This document shows positions 6,458 to 12,722 of a stretch of DNA of 12,722 bases, piece by piece; position 1 is the first letter of the stretch, and each line of letters starts with the position of its first letter. Location of the stretch: positions 1-12,722 of the forward strand of contig JASHRA010000172.1 in NCBI GenBank assembly GCA_030038765.1, written 5' to 3'. Under the pieces are notes generated by a model that saw nothing but the letters and a program-made list of their open reading frames with translations, did not search any database and was not told where the DNA came from. The position numbers and the translations under genes are program-made. Source of the stretch: Candidatus Dormiibacterota bacterium. Its GTDB lineage: Bacteria > Chloroflexota > Dormibacteria > Aeolococcales > Bog-877.

Positions 6458-6919
6458 GTGGACGTCGGTGACCTGGTGGAGGACTTCGAGCTACCGGACC
6501 AGTCGGGATCTCCCCGCCGCCTGCGCGAGCTGGTCACGCCCGGCGCGCTCGTCCTCTTCTTCTACCCAGCGGCCATGAGCTGGGGCTGCACGGCGGAGAG
6601 CTGTCACTTCAGGGACCTGGTCTCCGAATTCGCCAAGGTCGGGGCGCAGGTGGCCGGTATCAGCCACGACCCGGTCCCGGCGCAGCGCGCCTTCGCCGAG
6701 CGCTACGGCTTTTCCTTCCCCCTCCTCTCGGACCCCCAGCGGGTGGTCGCCGGCCAATTCGGGGTGGGACGTCGCTTCGGCCCCATAGCGGTCCGGCGCT
6801 GGACCTTCGTCGTCGGCTCCGATCTCAGGGTCTTGCACGTCGTGCGCAGCGAGACCCGCATGGCCCATCACGCCGACGCCGCCCTGGCCTTCCTCCGCAG
6901 CCTGGTCCCGCCAGCGTGA
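6458..6919 (+). CDS. Peroxiredoxin, BCP/PrxQ-like (AhpC/TSA family)
   Basis: This is a thioredoxin-fold thiol peroxidase of 153 residues, likely cytosolic, reducing hydrogen peroxide or organic hydroperoxides with electrons from thioredoxin or a similar donor. The active site reads FFYPAAMSWGCTAESCHFRD (35-52... with C44 as peroxidatic cysteine in a P-x-x-x-S-x-x-C motif). C49 five residues later is the usual position of the resolving cysteine of the PrxQ/BCP type. A Trp replaces the Pro found just before the Gly-Cys in classical BCP (TPGC). The later RRWTFVVG segment (114-121) carries the arginine that normally polarises the peroxidatic Cys. The GTG start follows a -10 box at 6446-6451 by 6 nt. 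It lies 35 bp after tag, and the glycosyltransferase gene follows 28 bp downstream with no own promoter seen. Confidence 0.9.
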   Translation: MDVGDLVEDFELPDQSGSPRRLRELVTPGALVLFFYPAAMSWGCTAESCHFRDLVSEFAKVGAQVAGISHDPVPAQRAFAERYGFSFPLLSDPQRVVAGQFGVGRRFGPIAVRRWTFVVGSDLRVLHVVRSETRMAHHADAALAFLRSLVPPA

Positions 6920-6947
6920 GGGCGGTGGGGGTCGCCGGTCGGGCCCA

Positions 6948-8198
6948 GTGCCCGGCGCGGCAGTGAGCCAGCCGCCCGGCCCGGCACCCCTGGTCAGCGT
7001 CGTCCTGGTCACCTACAGGACCCCGGAGCGGATGCTCTGGGACTGCCTCGACGCTGTCGCCGCCTCCACCTACCGGCCGCTCGAGATGGTGCTTGTGGAC
7101 AACAGCTCGGACGATGGGGTGGAGCTGGCCATCGGCTCCTGGGAGCGGCCACCCGGGAGCTCGCCCCTCCCGCTGAGGACAAGCTTCGAGCGCCGCAACC
7201 TGGGCTACGCCGCCGGCACCAACCTCGGGATCCGGATGAGCCGCGGGGAGCTGGTGCTGCTGCTCAACCCGGACGCGCTGGTGGAGCCAGAGACGATCCG
7301 GACCGCGGTCGAGGCCGCCGCGCGTCGGCCGGACGTGACCGGCTTCGCCCCCAAGATCCTGCTGGCGCTGGAGGTGCCGATCATCGACTCGGTCGGGATC
7401 GACCTCCTGGCCCACGCCGAGGGCCGCCAGCGGGGCCTGGGCGAGCCCGACGCCGGCCAGTTCGACCGTGAGGAGTCGGTGGCCGGCCTCTGCTTCGCCG
7501 CCGCCCTGGTGCGGCGATCCGCCTTCGGCGCCCGGGGCGTGGGGTTGCTGGACGCGCGTTACTTCATGTTCTACGAGGACGTGGACTGGTCGCTTCGAGC
7601 GGCCATCGAGGGACATCGGTTCATCTCCGTGCCCGGGGCTCGGGTGCGCCACGTCCACTCGGCCAGCACGAGGGAGCTGGACCCCTCCTTCAAGACCCGG
7701 CTGATCCAGCGGAACCTGATCTGGACCGCCGCCAAGAACCTCGAGTCGCCCGGCGTCGTGAGGGTGGTCCTGGCGGACCTCCGGCGCTTCCTGGGAGCCG
7801 ACCTCCGGCGCGGCCGGCGCCGCCTGGCCCTGGGCGTGGGCATCGAGTCGCTGCTGGGGATACCGCGCCTCCTGCGCTCACGCCGCCAGGTCCAGCGCCG
7901 ACGGCGGGCCCCCGACCGAGAGGTCTTCTCCGACCCCGGCGTCGCGCCCAGCTTCGACGTCGAGACCTATCGCCCCCTGGCCACGGCGCGGAGCCTGTTC
8001 TCGGTGCTCTCCCGGCTCGCGAGCTGGCGCGACGACCCCGGGCTGGCGGCACTGGTGGAGCGGCTGCGGCTGGCGCTGGAGCAGGGGCCTGCGGCCTCGC
8101 ACCGGGATCTCGCCTCCGAGGTGCGGCGTTCGGGCATCCCGCTCACCCCGGGACTCCTCTGGCTGGTCCGGGAGCTGGAGTCTGACGGGGCCGGCTGA
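6948..8198 (+). CDS. Family 2 glycosyltransferase (GT-A fold, rhamnosyltransferase-like)
   Basis: GT2 enzymes transfer a sugar from a nucleotide donor to a growing glycan on the cytoplasmic face of the membrane. The 416-residue protein starts its domain with PLVSVVLVTYRTPERMLWDCLDAV, has the donor-site VDNSS (50-54), the metal-binding NPD (107-109) in ELVLLLNPDALVEP, and the acceptor/base segment FMFYEDVDWSLRA (206-218; E210, D211, D213). Beyond about 250 there is an Arg-rich region (about 255-305) that may bind the membrane surface, and a C-terminal helical part of unknown role. No clear transmembrane helix is seen. Start is GTG 6948; GTG 6963, five codons later, is equally possible and neither has a good ribosome site. 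The protein is clearly paralogous to the minus-strand gene ending at 9636. Donor and acceptor cannot be read from sequence. Confidence 0.88.
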   Translation: MPGAAVSQPPGPAPLVSVVLVTYRTPERMLWDCLDAVAASTYRPLEMVLVDNSSDDGVELAIGSWERPPGSSPLPLRTSFERRNLGYAAGTNLGIRMSRGELVLLLNPDALVEPETIRTAVEAAARRPDVTGFAPKILLALEVPIIDSVGIDLLAHAEGRQRGLGEPDAGQFDREESVAGLCFAAALVRRSAFGARGVGLLDARYFMFYEDVDWSLRAAIEGHRFISVPGARVRHVHSASTRELDPSFKTRLIQRNLIWTAAKNLESPGVVRVVLADLRRFLGADLRRGRRRLALGVGIESLLGIPRLLRSRRQVQRRRRAPDREVFSDPGVAPSFDVETYRPLATARSLFSVLSRLASWRDDPGLAALVERLRLALEQGPAASHRDLASEVRRSGIPLTPGLLWLVRELESDGAG

Positions 8199-8234
8199 GC
8201 CCCTCGCGCCGCCCCCTGTAGCCGCGGATCCCCC

Positions 8235-8243
8235 TGTTAGGCT
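8235..8243 (+). promoter_or_regulatory. Extended -10 box for a leaderless glycosyltransferase transcript
   Basis: TGT followed by TAGGCT (8238-8243) ends 6 nt before ATG 8250. Transcription would start at the ATG. No ribosome site precedes the gene. Confidence 0.45.
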
Positions 8244-8249
8244 GGCCCG

Positions 8250-9617
8250 ATGGCCCGCGTGCTGATGCTTGCCAGCGACTACATCGGCGAGCGCATGGCG
8301 GGCCCCGGGATCCGCTGCGTGGAGCTGGGGCGGCAGCTGGTGGCGGCGGGCCACGAGGTGACGATCGTGGCCGAGGGGGGCACCGGGTTGCCCGACCCCG
8401 CGCTGACCATCCTCTCCCAGGTTCCCCCCGCGACCCTGGACCAGGTCGCGCGTCGGCACGACGTGGTCTTCCTCCAGGGCTTCGCCCTGGAGCACTACCC
8501 GGATCTGAGGCGGGTGCCGGCACCGCTGGTGGTGGACCTCTACGACCCCTACCCGCTGGCCCTCCTGGACCAGCTGCCGCCGACCGGCCAGCAGGCGACC
8601 TATCGGCGCTGGAACCGGGCGTTTCGCGACGTGCTCCGCTTCGGCGACTACTTCCTCTGCGCCAGCGAGCGCCAGCGCGACCTGTGGATCGGCTCGCTGG
8701 TGGCGGCCGGGCGGATCAACCCCCGCACCTGGGGCGAGGACCCGACCCTGGAGCACCTCCTCGGGGTGGTGCCCTTCGGCCTCCCCGAGGAGCCACCCCG
8801 GCGGGCCGGTCCGGGCCTCCGGGGCACCGTTCCAACGATCACGGAAGGCGACACGGTGCTGCTCTGGGGCGGGGGCATCTACAACTGGTTCGACGTCCCC
8901 ACCCTGATCCGCGCCCTGGCCCTGGCGGTGGAGCGCGCTCCGCGCCTCCGGCTGGTGTTCATGTCCGCCGCCCATCCCAACCCCGGCATCCCGCCCCAGA
9001 TGTGGATGCCGGAGCGGGCCCGGGCGCTGGCGGAGAGCCTGGGGCTGCTGAACACCCACGTGTTCTTCAACTCCGAGTGGGTGCCGTACGACGAGCGCGG
9101 GAGCTGGCTCCTCGACGCCGACTGTGGCGTCTCCACCCACTACGACCGGGTCGAGACGCGCTACTCCTTTCGCACCCGGGTGCTCGACTACCTATGGGCC
9201 GGGCTGCCGCTCGTGGTGACGGAGGGCGACGGCTTTGCCGACCTGGTCAGCCAGCGGCGGCTGGGCTGGGTGGTGCCCCCCGAGGACGTGCCCGCGCTGG
9301 CCGAGGCCCTGGTGGAGATGGCCGGCAAGCCGGAGCTGCGCCGGGAGATGGGGGAGAGGGTGAGGGCGTCGGCGGAGGACTTCCGCTGGTCCGAGCTCGC
9401 CCGTCCCCTGGCAGCGTTCTGCGAGCGACCGCGATGGGCCGCGGACCGGCCGCGGCGGCGCTGGGTCGGGCGTGGCCCGCGCTCCGCCCTCACCATCCGG
9501 ACCGAGGCGGCGGCGGGGCTGACGCGCCGGGCCCTCGCCAGCGTGCTGCGGGTTGGCCCCCGAGAAACCCTGCGCCGGGCCCTGGCCCGCAGGCGGCGGA
9601 GGGGAAGCGGCGAGTAG
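8250..9617 (+). CDS. GT-B fold glycosyltransferase, family 4-like
   Basis: A 455-residue retaining-type glycosyltransferase candidate. The N-terminal Rossmann-like half begins MARVLMLASDYIGERMAGPGIRCVEL (Gly-rich loop at 17-20, typical of GT4), continues with HDVVFLQGFALEHYP and a VVDLYDPYPL segment (94-103). The C-terminal donor domain starts near 200 with DTVLLWGGGIYNWFDVPTLI and includes VETRYSFRTRVLDYLWAGLPLVVTEGDGFADLV (301-333 region). The latter is the counterpart of the GT4 Ex7E donor loop, but the position of the second glutamate appears different (D313 in LDYLWAGLP). The last 60 residues are Arg-rich. Its start is set by ATG 8250 with a -10 box 6 nt upstream. It ends 18 bp from the convergent GT2 gene. 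It likely adds one sugar to the same surface glycan as its GT2 neighbours; the substrate is not readable. Confidence 0.87.
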   Translation: MARVLMLASDYIGERMAGPGIRCVELGRQLVAAGHEVTIVAEGGTGLPDPALTILSQVPPATLDQVARRHDVVFLQGFALEHYPDLRRVPAPLVVDLYDPYPLALLDQLPPTGQQATYRRWNRAFRDVLRFGDYFLCASERQRDLWIGSLVAAGRINPRTWGEDPTLEHLLGVVPFGLPEEPPRRAGPGLRGTVPTITEGDTVLLWGGGIYNWFDVPTLIRALALAVERAPRLRLVFMSAAHPNPGIPPQMWMPERARALAESLGLLNTHVFFNSEWVPYDERGSWLLDADCGVSTHYDRVETRYSFRTRVLDYLWAGLPLVVTEGDGFADLVSQRRLGWVVPPEDVPALAEALVEMAGKPELRREMGERVRASAEDFRWSELARPLAAFCERPRWAADRPRRRWVGRGPRSALTIRTEAAAGLTRRALASVLRVGPRETLRRALARRRRRGSGE

Positions 9618-9635
9618 CCCTTGTGGCGGTTCCGG

Positions 9636-10865
9636 CTAGCGCGTCTCGGGTGCGATCTTGAGCGCGTACTCGCGTACCCGGTCGGGGATTGGCCCCGCTT
9701 CCTCCTCCAGCCGCCGCAGCACCTCCTCCGCTGGGATCGGGGCGTCGAAGGCGAGGCTCACTTCCAGCCGGCGCAGCAGGCGCTCCCAGCGGCGATCGCC
9801 GGAGACGGCCACGAAGCGTCCGATGCTCCGGTGGAGTGTGGACCAGGAGTAGATGGGGGTCCACGTCGCCAGCGTCACCGCCGGCTTGCCGGGGTTGGGG
9901 GAGACGATGAACACCTTGTCCGAGACCGTCCGCCGTCTTTGGACCGCGCGCCGGTCGGCCCGCATGCGCCAGAGCGTGAGCCAGCCTTGGGCCAGCACGG
10001 TGAGGCTCGAGATCGGGTAGCGGCACTTGAGCACGTTCCTGGCGTGGCTCCGGCTGCGGCGGACCAGGAATCCCATGAGGTGTCGGCTCTCGTAGTTCTT
10101 TACCGCAATGAAGTAGGCATTTCGCTCCAGCAAGCGGTATCGCCAGCCGTATCTGTGGCGCTGGGCTGAGCGGGAGCCGATGTGGCTCACCCTCGCCGTC
10201 GGCACGGAGAGGAACCGGCGCCCCTGGGTGGCGGCGCGGAGGCACCAGTCGACGTCCTCTAGGAACATGAAGAAGCGCTCATCCAAAGGGCCGACGTACT
10301 GGTCTTCGAATGCCTCGCGCCGGATCATGGTGGCGCCCATGGTGACCCCCGGTACCTCACGCGGCGCGTCGAACTGGCCCAGGTCCACCTCGCCAAGGCC
10401 CCTCTGGAACGCGTCTCCGGCCCAGGTGTAGTCGATGCCGACCGAGTCGATGATCTCCGGATAGCGGTGCAGAGTCACCTTGGGGGCGAAGGCCAGGATG
10501 TCGGGGTTCGAGCCGGCACTGCGAGCCATCTCGGCCACTGCGTCGGGAGCCAGGATTGCGTCTGGGTTCAGCAATACGCAGAGCGACCCAGAGCAATTGC
10601 GGACGCCCAGGTTCGTGGCGCGCGCGAAACCTCCATTCTCGGGGCATCGATGAAACCGGACCTGCAGCGTCCTGTCCCCCTTGGCCTCCTGGCAGACACG
10701 GTCCATGAGGTCCTGCAGTGGCTGGATCGGAGAGCCGTTGTCGACGACCACCAGCTCTAGCGGCCGGTAGGTCTGCGCGACGACGGAGGCGAGGCAGTTC
10801 CATGCCACCTCGGCCTCCGGCCTATAGGTCACCACGATGACGCTGACCAGTGCTTCTCCCGTCAC
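9636..10865 (-). CDS. Family 2 glycosyltransferase, paralogue of the 6948-8198 gene
   Basis: From GTG at 10865 the product has 409 residues and opens with VTGEALVSVIVVTYRPE, the normal GT2 start. Motifs: VDNGS (41-45), VLLNPDAILAPDA (97-109; N100, P101, D102) and FMFLEDVDWCLRA (199-211; E203, D204, D206). Segments such as IIDSVGID, QRGLGE and LGQFD are almost the same as in the plus-strand GT2 at 6948, so the two arose by duplication. The frame stays open to an ATG at 11036 (466 residues), but those extra 57 residues are Gly/Pro/Arg-rich low complexity with no family similarity, and they overlap a strong inverted repeat; I therefore prefer GTG 10865. A conspicuous extended -10 lies upstream at 11117-11125. 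The gene is convergent with the GT-B gene and divergent from the membrane protein. Confidence 0.87.
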   Translation of the reverse strand: MTGEALVSVIVVTYRPEAEVAWNCLASVVAQTYRPLELVVVDNGSPIQPLQDLMDRVCQEAKGDRTLQVRFHRCPENGGFARATNLGVRNCSGSLCVLLNPDAILAPDAVAEMARSAGSNPDILAFAPKVTLHRYPEIIDSVGIDYTWAGDAFQRGLGEVDLGQFDAPREVPGVTMGATMIRREAFEDQYVGPLDERFFMFLEDVDWCLRAATQGRRFLSVPTARVSHIGSRSAQRHRYGWRYRLLERNAYFIAVKNYESRHLMGFLVRRSRSHARNVLKCRYPISSLTVLAQGWLTLWRMRADRRAVQRRRTVSDKVFIVSPNPGKPAVTLATWTPIYSWSTLHRSIGRFVAVSGDRRWERLLRRLEVSLAFDAPIPAEEVLRRLEEEAGPIPDRVREYALKIAPETR

Positions 10866-10943
10866 CAGAGGCTCACGCTGAGAGTGACCCCCGCCGGTGC
10901 CGGATGCGGTCGGGTCTGGCCCGGAGGCACGCCCCGATTCGCC

Positions 10944-11013
10944 AAGTGGCCGGCTGGACAATCTGCGGACCGTGTCCCCACCTCCCTGGGGCCCCCGCTG
11001 CGCCCGGCCACTT
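10944..11013. repeat. 10-bp inverted repeat in the GT2 leader
   Basis: AAGTGGCCGG (10944-10953) and CCGGCCACTT (11004-11013) are perfect complements separated by 50 nt. Inside, GGACA (10956-10960) and TGTCC (10973-10977) can form a second stem. This could fold as a long-armed leader RNA on the minus strand. No T tract follows on either side, so it is not a simple terminator. Confidence 0.5.
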
Positions 11014-11116
11014 CCCAAAGGTGGGTCTGGCAGCATGGCTACCTCGACTATTCGAGTGAGCGGGCCCGGATGGCCAGACCGAAGTGCCTCGGCCCACGCG
11101 TCATGGCTCGCTGAGC

Positions 11117-11144
11117 ACTATAGCAAGGCCGGGGTCGGCGTCAC
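11117..11144 (-). promoter_or_regulatory. Promoter of the minus-strand GT2 gene
   Basis: On the minus strand TGC then TATAGT (11125 to 11117) is a near-consensus extended -10. GTGACG (11144 to 11139) is a fair -35 (TGAC core) at 16-bp spacing. Initiation would be near 11110. The -35 overlaps the left arm of a 17-bp palindrome. Confidence 0.55.
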
Positions 11145-11156
11145 GGGCGCCGTGAC
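11140..11156. repeat. 17-bp palindrome over the -35 of the GT2 promoter
   Basis: GTCACGG (11140-11146), GCG, CCGTGAC (11150-11156) is a perfect 7-3-7 dyad, the shape of a dimeric repressor or activator site. Its left arm overlaps the predicted minus-strand -35. The binding protein is unknown. Confidence 0.45.
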
Positions 11157-11191
11157 TACCGCCGGTCTGGCCGACGCTTCGCTCTCGAGTG

Positions 11192-11227
11192 CGCCGGACT
11201 GTGACCTGAGTCATCGGGACTCCGGCG
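11192..11227. repeat. 7-bp inverted repeat with inner TGAC/GTCA dyad
   Basis: CGCCGGA (11192-11198) pairs with TCCGGCG (11221-11227). Inside, TGAC (11202-11205) and GTCA (11210-11213) make a smaller dyad. The inner TGAC/GTCA shares its core with the palindrome at 11140-11156. Confidence 0.3.
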
Positions 11228-11342
11228 TCCTCACCCCTCAAGGGTCCTCCGGGATTCTGTCAACATTCTTGTGCGACCTGCCCTCCGGTGGCCCGGCCGC
11301 CCGGCGGTGAGGCGAGGCCGGTACATCCGAGCACTAGCTGGG

Positions 11343-11376
11343 GTGCCGAGACCGCTCCTGACCGCTCCCTCGGCAC
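11343..11376. repeat. 8-bp inverted repeat enclosing two ACCGCTCC copies
   Basis: GTGCCGAG (11343-11350) and CTCGGCAC (11369-11376) are perfect complements. The 18-nt interval is ACCGCTCC, TG, ACCGCTCC: two exact direct copies of eight bases. It lies about 120 nt upstream of the membrane-protein ATG. Its role is unknown. Confidence 0.4.
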
Positions 11377-11450
11377 AGGTTCGAGCCGCCCGTCGACCCC
11401 GGCCTCGTCTCGCCCCACCCCGGCCGTGGCTCCCCGCCCGTTCGTCGGCC

Positions 11451-11459
11451 TGCTAGTGT
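11451..11459 (+). promoter_or_regulatory. Extended -10 promoter of the membrane protein gene
   Basis: TGC followed by TAGTGT fits the extended TGn-TAnnnT pattern seen elsewhere in the window. Initiation near 11466 would leave a 30-nt leader before ATG 11496. No Shine-Dalgarno is evident in that leader. Confidence 0.4.
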
Positions 11460-11495
11460 TCCACCTGACTGCCGCTGGCTCGCCACACTCTCACA

Positions 11496-12722
11496 ATGAA
11501 ACGAACCTCGCCGTTGGTGGTGCTGGGATACGCATTCTTAGCAGTGCCAGTAGTCCTCGACTTCCTGTACGTACATAGCTTTGGCGTCAATGTCCCGTTC
11601 GAGGACAGCTGGAACGGATCTCTGCCGATAGCCAAGGCCATGAGCAGTGGCCACATCTATCTAGCCCAGCTCTACGCCCCGCACACGGACAACCGCATGT
11701 TCTTCCCCAATCTGATCCTGGGCCTGCTCGACAGCCATACACGGGCGAATGCCAAGATCGATATGTACGTCAGTGCCCTGATCATGACGGGTTCACTGGC
11801 CGCTCTGGTATGGCTGGTGAGACGCGCGACAGGCCTCCATCCGCTCTTGCTCCTACCAGTCGGATTCCTCGTGTTCGACTGGGTTCAGGTGGAGAATCTT
11901 CTCTGGGCCTTTCAACTCGCCTGGATCCTGGTAATCCTTTGTCTCGTCGTGGAGCTCCTCGCCTTCGACCACGGCCCTCGTTACGGGCCGTTCACCCTGG
12001 CAGTTCTGGCCGCCGGGGTCGCGTCTTACTCGTCGCTGCAGGGCCTCCTTCTTTGGCCCGTCGGGCTGGTGTTCGCGGCCCTCTGCGGATGGAGGCGTCG
12101 GTGGCTAGCCCTCTGGACGCTTTTGGCCGCCGTCGCCACCACTGTCTACCTATGGAACTTTGGCTCCCTAGGCGCGTCCTCCGGGCTGAAGTACGACCTT
12201 GCCCACCCATATCAGACGCTCCTATACCTGCTGCAGCTGATTGGTGCCGTCTCAGGCACACAAGCGCTGATCGCGGCCGGCGTCGCCACAGTCATCGCTC
12301 TGCTCTTAGGGCTGGGAGTGTGGCTGGCACGGCGGGCCCCCCTCTCGGGGTTGCGGGTGCCCTTAGCTCTCATCCTCATGGCCCTATTGTTCGACCTCCT
12401 CGTTACGGAGGGGAGGACCTTCCTAGCGGTCCCCGGTAGCTCTCGCTACACCACCTACAACCTACTCTTGGTCGTCGGCATGTATCTGATCGCCATGCAG
12501 CTCCTCGTGAGATCCCTCCGAAGTCAGGGTGAGCCCTCGCGAGGGCCAACTGCCGGAGCGGTCGACCGGGTCGTCGGCGCTCTTCTCATTACAGGATGCT
12601 TGGCCGTAGTTGGTGGGGGCATGGCGGCGGGCTTCGTGGCTGGCCAGCAGTACGAAGCCTCGCGGGAAGCTGGGGTAACGCTACTACGAGAGTATCGGAC
12701 GGTACCTCCAGCCGAGCTCTCA
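11496..12722 (+). CDS. Polytopic membrane protein, GT-C glycosyltransferase-like (3' truncated by window end)
   Basis: An ATG at 11496 opens a frame with no stop to the window end, giving at least 409 residues. The first transmembrane helix is at about 7-27, followed by an outer loop with FEDSW (E36, D37) and HTDNR (63-67). This loop resembles the acidic first loop of GT-C enzymes that use lipid-linked sugars. VQVENLLWAFQLAW (130-143) and at least eight further hydrophobic segments follow (about 91-108, 114-128, 140-157, 164-180, 184-198, 203-220, 250-275, 286-302, 322-342 and 360-380). In-frame stops at 11454 and 11466 exclude a much longer N-terminus. Codon use is clearly looser than in the rest of the window: TTA appears three times, with many CTA, GTA, ACA and CTT. 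The likely role is sugar transfer or glycan assembly on the outer face, but Wzy-type polymerase or an uncharacterised membrane family is possible. Confidence 0.72.
   Translation, partial: MKRTSPLVVLGYAFLAVPVVLDFLYVHSFGVNVPFEDSWNGSLPIAKAMSSGHIYLAQLYAPHTDNRMFFPNLILGLLDSHTRANAKIDMYVSALIMTGSLAALVWLVRRATGLHPLLLLPVGFLVFDWVQVENLLWAFQLAWILVILCLVVELLAFDHGPRYGPFTLAVLAAGVASYSSLQGLLLWPVGLVFAALCGWRRRWLALWTLLAAVATTVYLWNFGSLGASSGLKYDLAHPYQTLLYLLQLIGAVSGTQALIAAGVATVIALLLGLGVWLARRAPLSGLRVPLALILMALLFDLLVTEGRTFLAVPGSSRYTTYNLLLVVGMYLIAMQLLVRSLRSQGEPSRGPTAGAVDRVVGALLITGCLAVVGGGMAAGFVAGQQYEASREAGVTLLREYRTVPPAELS

Larger units (their letters stand above)
10866..11495. other. Divergent intergenic region rich in inverted repeats
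   Basis: About 630 bp separates the divergent GT2 and GT-C-like genes. I find no convincing gene in it: open frames here lack family motifs and have no start context. It contains an extended -10 promoter toward each side and four inverted repeats described separately. If GTG 10865 is the GT2 start, the minus-strand transcript would carry a leader of about 245 nt. Confidence 0.6.

Noticed and set aside
7878..9140. A 420-codon minus-strand frame opposite the GT2 and GT-B genes
   Set aside because: Antisense shadow with His/Gln/Gly-rich composition; it crosses the boundary between two real genes.
10866..11036. N-terminal 57-residue extension of the minus-strand GT2 from ATG 11036
   Set aside because: Low-complexity Gly/Pro/Arg sequence absent from the paralogue; the GT2 fold begins right after GTG 10865. 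Kept only as an alternative.
10897..11310. A 137-codon plus-strand frame in the intergenic region
   Set aside because: No domain, no ribosome site, composition of shuffled GC-rich DNA, and it runs over the minus-strand promoter and the palindrome.
11341..11400. A GGTTCGAGCC T-loop-like string after the 8-bp inverted repeat, hinting at a tRNA
   Set aside because: No acceptor stem, anticodon arm or D-arm can be drawn around it.
11810..12439. A 209-codon plus-strand frame inside the membrane-protein gene
   Set aside because: It is in a different frame from the continuous hydrophobic frame starting at 11496, and its Arg/Pro-rich translation has no motifs.

Overview
The window is very GC-rich bacterial DNA with dense gene packing, frequent GTG and TTG starts, third codon positions almost always G or C, and three genes that look leaderless (a TAnnnT -10 box ending 6-8 nt before the start codon). 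HemB with a Cys-Leu-Asp...His-Cys metal loop, a peroxiredoxin of a type I associate with actinobacteria, and the C5 (glutamyl-tRNA) heme pathway fit Actinomycetota or a related high-GC terrabacterial phylum such as Dormibacterota/Chloroflexota. No 16S or marker tree is available, so this placement is inference.

Region 1 (1-5596) is a co-directional housekeeping block: the tail of a possible upstream ORF, hemB, a membrane-anchored cyclophilin-type peptidyl-prolyl isomerase, hemL, tatA, tatC, rph (RNase PH) and rdgB (dITP/XTP pyrophosphatase). ATGA and GTGA overlaps couple the first genes. HemL and HemB catalyse consecutive steps from glutamate-1-semialdehyde to porphobilinogen. tatA/tatC encode the twin-arginine translocase and have their own extended -10 promoter. 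rph-rdgB covers tRNA 3' trimming and nucleotide-pool sanitation.

Region 2 (5597-6919) holds tRNA-Pro(TGG) with an encoded CCA, a 3-methyladenine DNA glycosylase (tag) and a BCP/PrxQ-like peroxiredoxin, each behind its own -10 box.

Region 3 (6948-12722) is an accessory-looking surface-glycan region: a GT2 glycosyltransferase, a GT-B (GT4-like) glycosyltransferase, a second GT2 on the opposite strand that is clearly paralogous to the first, then about 630 bp of non-coding DNA and a polytopic membrane protein resembling GT-C glycosyltransferases that runs off the window. The non-coding stretch carries divergent extended -10 promoters and several inverted repeats, one centred on the -35 region of the minus-strand promoter. 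Codon usage relaxes (TTA, CTA, GTA, ACA) in the last gene, suggesting a different history for this end.

I saw no CRISPR array, transposase, phage gene or obviously novel defence system. The most interesting points are the probable CTG start of hemL, the leaderless promoter set, the variant cyclophilin active site, the inverted GT2 paralogues and the dyad-rich intergenic region.
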